Shown piece by piece: positions 9,301-17,115 of a stretch of DNA of 64,000 nt (position 1 is its first letter; the number at the start of each line of letters is the position of its first letter). The notes under the pieces are model-generated. The model was not told the origin of the DNA, ran no database searches, and saw only the letters and a program-made list of their open reading frames with translations. Origin of the DNA: Symbiodinium natans (Eukaryota; Sar; Dinophyceae; Suessiales; Symbiodiniaceae). A program made the position numbers and the translations under genes. Location: assembly GCA_905221605.1 (NCBI GenBank), contig CAJNDS010002563.1:178292-242291 (forward strand), written 5' to 3'.

Positions 9301-11558
9301 GTGGTGGATCTGCTCGCGTCGCCGGGTTCGTGAAGTCGGTGGACGCAGGCAGTTCAGCAGGCACCCTGGTGGACATTTTGTCCAACTACGTGCTCAGTTC
9401 ACATGGCAGTTTGCGGACTTGCATCTGGCGGTCTTTGGGGCCTCTTGCAAAGCGTGATGCAGGCAATAGTCCCAAGGACATCTTCCCTTTGCCGTTAATG
9501 CGGAGAAGGTCCTTGCCACGGCGGGGGCGAGGGAGGGCGCGTGCCAGGGCTCGGAATTCATTTTTGGAGTTTGTCAATATCACCATTGCTTGCCTGAACT
9601 TCATGCACAGTGGGCGAGTGGTGTATTCTTGCGTGGAGCCATCAGGCGCACAGCGCCGTCTGATGGATAACATTTTCTACACCGTATCTTCGTTCCTTCG
9701 CGGTGGAGTTTCTGCCAGCGGGGAGCGTGCAATTCGAAAGTACCTTCTTGAGGACCTGCACTCGTACAGAGTAGCAGGGAGTCACGCCTTGCCCCTGGGC
9801 CTCCGAGCTGGCGTTCCGGAGCGGGCGGCCCAAGTGGACTTAGCCCAAGCTTTGCACTCGTTTAGCCCTGACCTTGCCCGGCAAGTGGAACATCCTCGTG
9901 AGTTGTTGCTCCCGAAGCCTGAACGGCCGGCAACAATCCCTCGGCCTTTCTGCAGACTCCATGCTACGTATCCTGAGTATGTTAGGCGAAACATCAAGGC
10001 AGGGCTGCAGAAATTGAAGCCGCGGCGGACCATCTTCAAGTTCAAAGGGCGCCCGCTTTACAGTGGAGCGTTTGCAGTGGCGAAAAATGAGGATGAAGAT
10101 CGTGCAATTTCGGCATTATGTCCACTCAATGCATTGGTAGATGTTTCAAAGTTGTGGAAGCCGCGGTTTGCAATCATGTCAATGCTTAGAACTTTGCGTT
10201 TACAGCCTGGCAGATTGTTACGTATTTACAAGAAGGATGCTCGTCACTTCTTCCACTTTTTACGTGTTGGCCATCGTTGGGAAAAGTATTTCTCGCACCC
10301 CGCCCTGATCCCTACGCACCAGTATGATGAGATGTATCCTGTTCACAGAGGAGTCCCCATGGGCTTCACTGCTGCGGCCTCCTGGGCGCAGGCCTACAAT
10401 GAAGCGAAGGCGCAACAAGTTGGCTTGCCTGTAGAACGTCGCCTGGTGGATTCACAGCCTCCGCCTTCTGCCTTTCCCATCTGGGGCTCCATCCTGGATG
10501 ACATTTGGGCGTTGGATGAGTGTGAGACTGAAGCTGATCCACACAGAGATGCTCATGAGTGGCTTCGTAAAATGGCCATGGCCTGGGAACGCGATGGGGT
10601 GCAGGAGCATATGAAGAAAGCTGTGCAGGGGAAACTCAGAGAGGAGGTGCAGGGGGCCATGGTTGATGGGGTGGAAGGCTGGGTGGGCATGAGCAAGCAA
10701 AAACGCCTTCAACTGCTGGAGTCTGGTTTATATATTTTGAGCCAACCTCGGCCATTGGTAGGCATTGTGGATCGCTGGGTAGGGAAGCTCAGTTATGCGC
10801 GGTCTTTTCGGGTCTGTGCACGCTCGGTCTTGCAAGACATATACAGCTGGCTGTCCAAGCATCGAAACGTGTCTCGGCGAGCGTGGTTGTGGCCGTCAGT
10901 TAAGTCCGAGATCCTCATGTCTATCGTGCTGTTGCCCTTTTTGCAGGCAGATTTGCGCGGTCCTTGGTGCAGCCGCGTGGAAGCCAGCGATGCAGCTCCA
11001 GGCGGCCATGGCCGGGCATGGACCCAGATGGATGGGGATCGGGTTGCTGAGGCTGCGCGTTTGTGCAGCCACAAGGGTGTGTATACTACGTTGACCTCTC
11101 CTTCGGGTGTCACCTTGGATAGTGCGGGGCGGTGTCCGATGCAACAAGCTAAGCTGCCCATCTATGCGTACACATGGCACACTGCTGCTCGACCAGGGGG
11201 CTATAAGCATATCACTTTGGAGGAGGCCATAGCTCTAAATTGGTCACTCCATGAGCGGTTGCGGCGGCCAGGTGAAGTTTCTTCGAGGGTCCTTCATCTG
11301 GTGGACTCTGCAGCAGCTGCGGGCGCGTTTAAAAAAGGGCGTTCAGCATCTCGACGGCTGAATGGCTGCTGTCGGCAGGCTTGCGCATTGATCCTGGCTG
11401 GCGGGCTTGAACCGTTCATATGTTGGGTTCCCACAGATCAGAATCCTGCAGATGAGCCCAGCTCACGTCATGGGGTGCGCGCGGGTAGCAGCTACACCTT
11501 GCCACCTCGGCCTTCCCATCTCGTTGAAATACCGCCTTGTGGGCGCTTGCCCATGTGA
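9297..11558 (+). CDS. YR retroelement ORF2, reverse transcriptase and RNase H
   Basis: I start this frame at the ATG in the ATGA overlap, giving about 753 residues. The same frame is open further upstream, but there it is only a shadow of ORF1. Visible RT features are a template-grip region (KFKGRPLYSGAFAV), GVPMGFTAAASWAQAYNEAK as the PxG motif region, and ILDDIWAL as the catalytic box (about 10490-10510), with LDD in place of YxDD. The RNase H tail has LVDSAAAAGAFKKGRS and WVPTDQNPADEPSSRHG (about 11290-11480), the latter being the NPAD box typical of DIRS-group elements. The protein would copy the element RNA and degrade the template strand. It is followed after 28 bases by the recombinase frame. 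Confidence 0.85.
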   Translation: MSGGSARVAGFVKSVDAGSSAGTLVDILSNYVLSSHGSLRTCIWRSLGPLAKRDAGNSPKDIFPLPLMRRRSLPRRGRGRARARARNSFLEFVNITIACLNFMHSGRVVYSCVEPSGAQRRLMDNIFYTVSSFLRGGVSASGERAIRKYLLEDLHSYRVAGSHALPLGLRAGVPERAAQVDLAQALHSFSPDLARQVEHPRELLLPKPERPATIPRPFCRLHATYPEYVRRNIKAGLQKLKPRRTIFKFKGRPLYSGAFAVAKNEDEDRAISALCPLNALVDVSKLWKPRFAIMSMLRTLRLQPGRLLRIYKKDARHFFHFLRVGHRWEKYFSHPALIPTHQYDEMYPVHRGVPMGFTAAASWAQAYNEAKAQQVGLPVERRLVDSQPPPSAFPIWGSILDDIWALDECETEADPHRDAHEWLRKMAMAWERDGVQEHMKKAVQGKLREEVQGAMVDGVEGWVGMSKQKRLQLLESGLYILSQPRPLVGIVDRWVGKLSYARSFRVCARSVLQDIYSWLSKHRNVSRRAWLWPSVKSEILMSIVLLPFLQADLRGPWCSRVEASDAAPGGHGRAWTQMDGDRVAEAARLCSHKGVYTTLTSPSGVTLDSAGRCPMQQAKLPIYAYTWHTAARPGGYKHITLEEAIALNWSLHERLRRPGEVSSRVLHLVDSAAAAGAFKKGRSASRRLNGCCRQACALILAGGLEPFICWVPTDQNPADEPSSRHGVRAGSSYTLPPRPSHLVEIPPCGRLPM

Positions 11559-11586
11559 TGTCCTTGACAGTTGTGCAGTTGGGTGA

Positions 11587-12541
11587 ATGAGGCTGTTTTG
11601 GTTCCAACGTGGGGTAGCAGTGCTCATGGCAGTAGCAATTTTGCCATCAAAGCTTCAACGCTTCCTTTTGAGTGTGCTCCAGGACAGGTCGCTGGCTCTT
11701 TACACTTCAGCTCTTCATGAGTTCAAAGCTGAATTGGACACTAGAGGGGTGGTGTGGGCTTCTCTGGCAGAGGTTGAGCGCGATGAATGGTTGGCCGAAT
11801 ACATCCTTGAAGCAAGGAAAATGGAGGCAGACGGCAGCAATTTCAGGTGCTGTGCGCAGCATTGCACAAAATTTATCCCAGGCACAACTATATCATATCT
11901 CGCCGAGTGCTGGATGTATGGCGAGCTCAAGAACCGGTTCGTCAAGCCCCAGCATGCCCTCTGGAAGTGGCTTTCGCGCTTGTCTCTGTGGCTTTGACTA
12001 TTGGCCAACCATCGGTAGCCGCTGCCATTCTTCTGTGTTTCAGTGGGTTGCTTCGTATTTCTGAGGCGCTGTCGCTGACATGGGACTCCTTAGTTTTCAT
12101 TGATGACGCGGTGGTGCTCATTTTGGGGCGAACCAAAAGGGGCATAGATCAGAAGGTGGTGTTGACCCACAAGGCAGTCGTGCGATGGTTGTGTACCTTT
12201 CATTCCCTTTATTGTGGCAAGCCTTCCTCCCGAGTGTGCGACGCTTCGTATTCGAAATTTCGATACTGGCTTCCTCGCTTGTGCAAGGCCCTTCATGTCG
12301 CAGATCTGGACCTTACTTCACACTCGTTTCGCAGAGGAGGGGCCAGCACTCTCCTGCATCAAGGTATGCCAGTAGCAGACATCGCTGTCCATGGGCGTTG
12401 GGCCTCAGAGCGCTCTTGCCGTGAGTACTTGCGGCGGGGTGAGGTCTTCATGTTGCGGTTGCAGTCTCAGTTCTCCAAGGCTGTCTGGAGCAATATTGTT
12501 TTGCTTTCCAAATCAATGCAAATTTTGTTGGAGTGCAACTG
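11587..12541 (+). pseudogene. YR retroelement tyrosine recombinase, broken by one frameshift
   Basis: Two overlapping frames make up one recombinase. The first (11587 onward) covers the N-terminal helices up to about EARKMEADGSNF, then loses the reading. The second frame carries the rest from LCAALHKIYPRHN to the stop. The shift is one base near 11843-11850. The catalytic set is complete: Arg in LLRISEAL (about 12053), HSFRRGG (HxxR, about 12321-12332), HGRWAS (about 12391) and Tyr in REYLRRG (about 12425). This enzyme inserts the circular DNA copy at the target without an integrase. The copy is probably inactive unless the shift is an assembly error or is programmed. The sequence shows no obvious slippery site. 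Confidence 0.85.
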
Positions 12542-12558
12542 ACGTGCTGCTGGCGTTG

Positions 12559-12789
12559 TGGGAAGAGTGGCCTCTCTTCTTTGTGCTGCTAAGCAGTATG
12601 ACATCGAAGGGAAACACGTGCAAGTGACTCATTCCTATTTGTCCCTTGGCAATGTCAAGAAGCAGGATGCCCTAGCATCGACAACAGACGGAGGTGTCAG
12701 AAAGTGAGTGCTCTCAGAGCTGCGCTGCATTGCTTTCATTCCTCATGTGCAGCCTGACAAGGGTGAGAAATGTCTCATCCGCACTAAAT
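12559..12789 (+). repeat. Split direct repeat B1
   Basis: 231 bp starting TGGGAAGAGTGGCC, identical as far as I can see to B2 at 12911-13141 (offset 352). It starts just after the recombinase stop codon and abuts A2 directly. Confidence 0.9.
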
Positions 12790-12886
12790 GGGCTAGTGAT
12801 GCTGTCGCCTGCAGTCACGATTCTTTTAGTGCAGGGACATGTATTCACTTGATCTGTTGATTGGCACTTGTGGCCATTTTGGTTGA
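12790..12886 (+). repeat. Split direct repeat A2
   Basis: Second copy of A1. It is separated from B2 by 24 unique bases (12887-12910), a small spacer at the inner circular junction of the element. Confidence 0.9.
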
Positions 12887-12910
12887 CCCCTTTCACCCGA
12901 AACCTTCCCT

Positions 12911-13141
12911 TGGGAAGAGTGGCCTCTCTTCTTTGTGCTGCTAAGCAGTATGACATCGAAGGGAAACACGTGCAAGTGACTCATTCCTATTTGTCCCTTG
13001 GCAATGTCAAGAAGCAGGATGCCCTAGCATCGACAACAGACGGAGGTGTCAGAAAGTGAGTGCTCTCAGAGCTGCGCTGCATTGCTTTCATTCCTCATGT
13101 GCAGCCTGACAAGGGTGAGAAATGTCTCATCCGCACTAAAT
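12911..13141 (+). repeat. Split direct repeat B2 (3' terminus)
   Basis: Second copy of B1, ending ...CCGCACTAAAT against AT microsatellite. It marks the right border of the YR element. Confidence 0.9.
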
Positions 13142-13283
13142 ATATATTATATATATTATATATACTATATATATATTATATATTATATATATATTATATA
13201 TATTTTATATATTTTATATATTATATATATAACATATATTTTATATATATATATATATTGTATTTATTATGTTTATTATATAT
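13142..13283. repeat. AT microsatellite remnant between the two retroelements
   Basis: 142 bp of TATATTA-type repeat. Its last 30 or so bases (containing ATTGTATTTATTATGTTTAT) recur at about 28436-28466 on the far side of the LTR element. Confidence 0.9.
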
Positions 13284-13579
13284 TGTGAAGTCGACCAGCA
13301 CTGGACTTGCACTAAGCCAATGCAATCACAGCCCGGTCACGCTGTTTTACGACTTCGCGAGTTCAAGCACTTGTGCAGCTACGCCTGAGTGCGTCCGGTC
13401 GGACCGCACAGCAACCTAAGAGCTACTGTACGACTCTACCGTGCTCAAAGGCACAAGCTCGGTACTTGAGCCAAAACATTGGCATTGTTACGAATTGCAA
13501 AACTACACATGCAAGGAAAACTACAGTACTGGTTCTGGCAGCTTTGCACATGCAGCGTGCGTGCATAGACCTGCTCACA
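13284..13579 (-). repeat. LTR (3' LTR in sense orientation)
   Basis: 296 bp with 5-bp inverted ends TGTGA/TCACA. It is identical to 28004-28299 at an offset of 14720. On the minus strand it contains TTTTGGCTCAAG (13465-13476), the last 12 bases of the dinoflagellate spliced leader. Confidence 0.95.
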
Positions 13580-13590
13580 TTCGCCCCTCA
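13580..13590 (-). promoter_or_regulatory. Polypurine tract candidate
   Basis: On the sense (minus) strand GAGGGGCGAA lies directly before the 3' LTR. It is purine-rich with one C. Its position fits plus-strand priming in LTR retroelements, but the tract is short. Confidence 0.4.
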
Positions 13591-14230
13591 GCCGAGGCTT
13601 CCAGCTCATCTCGAGCTCGGAGTGCAGCAGGCACTCGCGCTGAACACAGAAAAGGGAAGGGAGAGGGTGTCGCGTGCGACCGCGGTGGTCCGCACATCAT
13701 GAGCATTGGCATGCGGCAGGGACGCCAGCCCGCACCACCAAAACGAACGCACGACGACAGCAACCCTCAGCAGCCCTAAACAACCCTTCCCAGGAGATCC
13801 TCACCCTTTTGCTGGTGGGCGAGGCTCTTGAATCCTCGAGCTGGTCTCTAGCTGCCAGTACGCAGACTATGGTACAAATGGTACACTGTACACACTACCG
13901 GCCCTAAACTACGGCTACGGCTACTCACCTATCCAGAACTACCCTACGGGCTGCCGGACTCAGCGAGAGCCGCGCACATGGCTTGTGCCGCAGGCAGTGC
14001 AGCTCGCACGCGCTTCGGCGAGCGCACTGCCGCGACCAGGACACGGTCCGCAGCAGCCGCAACGGGCTGAGAAGAAAAGTGCGGGTAGGCAAAATGGGCA
14101 GGGAAAACCCCTGCCGCGGCTCTTCGCCCGCAAGCAAAACACAACCAAAAGAGGCTCGACAGCGTGCCGCGCTGTGATGCCTAAGAAATCGCGTGGAAAC
14201 CCCTTCCACGCCGCGCCGACTGGCCGCAGC
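13591..14230 (-). other. Untranslated 3' region of the LTR element
   Basis: About 640 bases between the PLD-like ORF and the 3' LTR. Frames of up to 110 residues exist on both strands, but none shows a family motif. I see no gene here. Confidence 0.5.
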
Positions 14231-15673
14231 CTACTCGATGCCCTGCGGAGCAGTGTTGGGGGCATGAGTGGCAATGCCAGCAACGTTGGAGCTGCTGGCT
14301 CGCTCCAACTGAGGGCGCTTTGCAACCGCCTCATCGAGGGAGAATGCCTCGGCCGACACCCTCTGGAAATCCTCGATGTAGGACTGCGCGACCGGGTGCG
14401 TCTTGGGGACCTCAAGCCTAAGCCCTGCCTCAGCATTGGCCTTGCTGCTTGTGGTAAAGTTGAGGCTCCCAATCAGCACCACCGCGCCATCAGGCCGCAG
14501 TAGGCAAAGGGCCTTGGCATGGTGAAGCCCTTGAATCCCAGTGCCTACCTTAGCCCCGCGGCCGTCGCGAGCATAGGCGTCGCGCACGGATGTGCCGCAA
14601 CCCACCTTCACCTCGGCGCCTGCAGCCGCCAAGCGTTTCAACGCTTGCCACTGCAGTTTGGTGCGGTGGCATTGCCCCATGTCGGCGACAATCCGAACGC
14701 TTGCGCCCTTGCTAAGCGACGCTTCGATTGCCTCGATGCAGGATGGGCAATCTAAGCTGTACGCCCGGATGTAAACCACATCCTCTGCTGCTCCAGACCC
14801 AAGCAGCGTTTGGGCGGCCTGAACGTATGGCCCGCCCGCAAGGAATTCCACTTCTTTGACTGGAGAACTCCTAGCGGGAACTGGGCCCTTGTTCCTCCGG
14901 CTGGGTGTGCGCGCCACAGTGGCAGTGGCGGCACGTTGCACGGAGCCGGACTGTGCGTGGGCTGCGCTCGCTCCATCTGCTGGGGCCGCGGCCAGGTCAC
15001 GACCCGCGAGCCCCTGAAAGCAGGAGAGCCCGCGGCTCTTGGCCGCAAGTTGGGAAAAACACCCTTCACTGTTCCCCAAACCCAACACCACCTTACCCTT
15101 AGCTAGGGCTTCGGAGGCGGTACTCCGAATGGAGTCTGTGAGCGCAGGACCCGCGCCTCGCTGGGCCGCGTGCAAAAACCCTAGGGATCGAGCGGTGTCC
15201 ATTGCGGCATCGCAATGCCCGCAACGTCCCTCTGCCAGGTAAGCACGACAGCCACAGGCAGCTGTCTCCTCCTTGAGGTGCACCCAAACCTTATGGGTCA
15301 CCCCTTTCTTGGTGCTCGCGACCTCAAACGTCGCTTCAGAGCCAAGGAGTTGAGACAGCCGCGCCACAGGGGCCGCGGTGTTGCCGTGTCGCAGATGCGC
15401 AATGCGATTGGCAACGGCACGACTCACGTACCACAGAACAGCGCTGCACAAGATCACTACCGCCAGAGTGATGGCTGTTCCGGCGACCCACACGGTCCGC
15501 CTCGCCCCGTGACCGATTTCCTCGACCACGTCGGCCGAAATGGTTGCAACCGCGTGCATCGAGTCCTCGACAACGTGCACAGCCCCGCGGTGCAACTGCA
15601 AGGCAATCGGCGCCGACGCTGCGGCCGCCAGGCCCCACCAGCCGTTGATGTTCCCGTTGAGGGCATGCATCAA
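14231..15673 (-). CDS. LTR element ORF4: membrane-anchored SWIM-finger and phospholipase D-like protein
   Basis: 480 residues from the first ATG. The same frame is open further upstream and carries a GKGQGKPKGRGK linker, so translation may enter from ORF3 by a frameshift. One membrane segment lies at about residues 60-88 (TAITLAVVILCSAVLWYV). A SWIM-type zinc finger follows (about 140-153, CGCRAYLAEGRCGHC: CxC, then CxH). The C-terminal domain has the PLD6/Zucchini layout: VYIRAYSLDCPSCIEAIEAS, VRIVADMGQ, a Leu-rich helix, then LHHAKAL and VLIGSLNFTTSS (about 380-408). The His and Lys of the HKD motif and the GSxN motif are present. The Asp expected four residues after the Lys is Leu, with an Asp three residues further on. 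Single-HKD PLDs of this type act as dimeric nucleases or phospholipases. Why a retroelement carries one is unknown. Confidence 0.75.
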   Translation of the reverse strand: MMHALNGNINGWWGLAAAASAPIALQLHRGAVHVVEDSMHAVATISADVVEEIGHGARRTVWVAGTAITLAVVILCSAVLWYVSRAVANRIAHLRHGNTAAPVARLSQLLGSEATFEVASTKKGVTHKVWVHLKEETAACGCRAYLAEGRCGHCDAAMDTARSLGFLHAAQRGAGPALTDSIRSTASEALAKGKVVLGLGNSEGCFSQLAAKSRGLSCFQGLAGRDLAAAPADGASAAHAQSGSVQRAATATVARTPSRRNKGPVPARSSPVKEVEFLAGGPYVQAAQTLLGSGAAEDVVYIRAYSLDCPSCIEAIEASLSKGASVRIVADMGQCHRTKLQWQALKRLAAAGAEVKVGCGTSVRDAYARDGRGAKVGTGIQGLHHAKALCLLRPDGAVVLIGSLNFTTSSKANAEAGLRLEVPKTHPVAQSYIEDFQRVSAEAFSLDEAVAKRPQLERASSSNVAGIATHAPNTAPQGIE

Positions 15674-15804
15674 CCGATTGAGGAGCCCGCGACCCAGGAA
15701 AAAGGGGGTCCGCGGCGGAAGCGGAACACTCGGCGGCGGCCGGGCCGACCCGCACGGGAAGGCTGGGACCCAGCTTGTGCTTGGGCGGGGCTGGAGCGCG
15801 GCAA

Positions 15805-17115
15805 CTATGCCCGCGGCGTAAGCGCCCCAGGCGTACTTGCCCCTCCCCTTGGGCTTGCCCTTGGCATCGGACTTGCCTCTGCCCTTCGGCTTGCCCTGGC
15901 CCTTGCCACGGGCGTCTGCCCAAGCACTCCAAGGGTCGCGGCCCTTGCCGTAGTCGCGTCTTCGCGACGTCGCTTACCACCCCTCTTCTTGTGTTTGTTT
16001 CTGAGAAGGGGTTGGATGGTTTCTTCGTCCATCGCACGATTCGCCAAAAGGATCTCGTGCTCCAGCTCGTCCTGGCTGCTTTCGGAGCCGGAGTTCCTTT
16101 CCTCGCCGCGCCGCGGATCAGGGATCCCGCGAGAGACGACCTCTGCCAAACGGAGCGGGGTGCTGCAGCGAAAGCACAACTGCCTGAATGAAAGGTTCCA
16201 TTCATAGCAGTTAGGGCACTGCCACCCTGCAATGCGGAGCGCTTCGCTGATGTGATCATCGCGCTCCGCCTTCTCCGCCTGGCGCCGCTCTCGCTTCTTG
16301 GCGCGCTCGGCCGCCTGCGCCTCCTCGGCCGCCTGGAGGGCTTCAGCGAGTTCCTCATCGCTGAGGAGCCTCGCGGCATCTGCCCGCGCTTGTTGTTCTT
16401 CAAGCTCTTCGGCAGAAAACCTCCGCCTCCACTGCTCTGGCGCGGTTTGAGGGTCGACCTCCCACCACCCGATGTCGATCCCGTTGATCCATCGGCCGTC
16501 GCACGGGGCGCCCGCCTTCGGGCCGCCCGCGTGCGTGGTGAGGCACTGGTCCTCGGTGACCGGGTTAATGGCTTCGCAGAAGAAGCACCGCCAGCTGCCG
16601 TAGGGGTAAAAGCGGCCTTCGACGTAGGCTCGGTTGGCTGGGAGGGCGACCTCGTCCGCCTCATCCGCGGTGGCTGCCTCCATCTCAACCGAGACCTCCT
16701 CGTCCTTGACGACCTCAGCCTCCTCCTCCTGTTCCTCCTTGACCAGGGGCTCTTCTCGCTCCCGGCCAACGTTGAGGTGGGACTCAGTGCGAACCTCGGC
16801 GCGCATCAAAATGACGTCAAGGCTATCCGCGGCTGGGTCGCCCGCGAAGAAGGAATCGATCTCCTGGGCATGGAGATCGTCAAGAGGCGTCACAAGGTCC
16901 GGCGAGTAATCTCGCTTGGAGCGACGCTCGGCCAGGCGTCGCTGGACGTCGCTCTTCGGCGGTCCGAGGGCCCGCCCGCGCGGAGCGGCCTCCCGCGGAG
17001 GTCCGGGATCGGCCTCCTCCGTGGGCTCGCTCTTGGGCGTAGACCCTCCATCGCTACCCTCTGGAGGGGGATCCAGCTCGGGGTCATCGCGAAGCCACCC
17101 CGGTGGGCAAGACAC
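15805..17115 (-). CDS. LTR element ORF3: acidic protein with RanBP2-type zinc finger
   Basis: 436 residues. Acidic and Pro-rich at the N-terminus, with a Glu-rich block (EEPLVKEEQEEEAEVVKDEE). A degenerate finger (WRCFFCEAINPVTEDQC, with His in place of the last Cys) is followed by a Glu/Ala-rich coiled coil. A full RanBP2-type finger then follows: WQCPNCYEWNLSFRQLCFRC, with the family's W, four Cys and central Asn. RanBP2-type fingers bind RNA or ubiquitin. The last 50 residues (after KKRGGKRRRED) lose coding character. The neighbouring frame continues as RDYGKGRDPWSAWADARGKG into ORF4, so a minus-one shift near 15960 probably fuses ORF3 with ORF4. It overlaps the end of ORF2. Confidence 0.65.
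   Translation of the reverse strand: MSCPPGWLRDDPELDPPPEGSDGGSTPKSEPTEEADPGPPREAAPRGRALGPPKSDVQRRLAERRSKRDYSPDLVTPLDDLHAQEIDSFFAGDPAADSLDVILMRAEVRTESHLNVGREREEPLVKEEQEEEAEVVKDEEVSVEMEAATADEADEVALPANRAYVEGRFYPYGSWRCFFCEAINPVTEDQCLTTHAGGPKAGAPCDGRWINGIDIGWWEVDPQTAPEQWRRRFSAEELEEQQARADAARLLSDEELAEALQAAEEAQAAERAKKRERRQAEKAERDDHISEALRIAGWQCPNCYEWNLSFRQLCFRCSTPLRLAEVVSRGIPDPRRGEERNSGSESSQDELEHEILLANRAMDEETIQPLLRNKHKKRGGKRRREDATTARAATLGVLGQTPVARARASRRAEASPMPRASPRGGASTPGALTPRA

Larger units (their letters stand above)
7565..13141 (+). mobile_element. Tyrosine-recombinase (DIRS/Ngaro/PAT-like) retrotransposon with split direct repeats
   Basis: The element has the order A1 (7565-7661), ORFs, B1 (12559-12789), A2 (12790-12886), B2 (12911-13141). 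A1 and A2 match over 97 bp and B1 and B2 over 231 bp. Split direct repeats of the form A1-B1-A2-B2 are the hallmark of Ngaro and PAT-like YR retrotransposons. The coding part has a Gag-like ORF, an RT/RNase H ORF with a DIRS-type NPAD box, and a tyrosine recombinase with R, HxxR, H and Y in place. No integrase is present. Both outer ends abut AT microsatellite and no target duplication is evident, as expected for this class. The near-perfect repeats point to a young copy, although the recombinase has a frameshift. Confidence 0.9.

Noticed and set aside
15215-16207. Plus-strand frames of up to 330 residues (15215-16207, 16252-17223) opposite the LTR element ORFs
   Set aside because: Antisense shadows of GC-rich coding sequence. 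The minus-strand frames have recognisable domains.
15336-16769. 477-residue minus-strand frame between ORF3 and ORF4
   Set aside because: Arg/Ser-rich out-of-frame reading overlapping ORF3, whose zinc finger shows the true frame.
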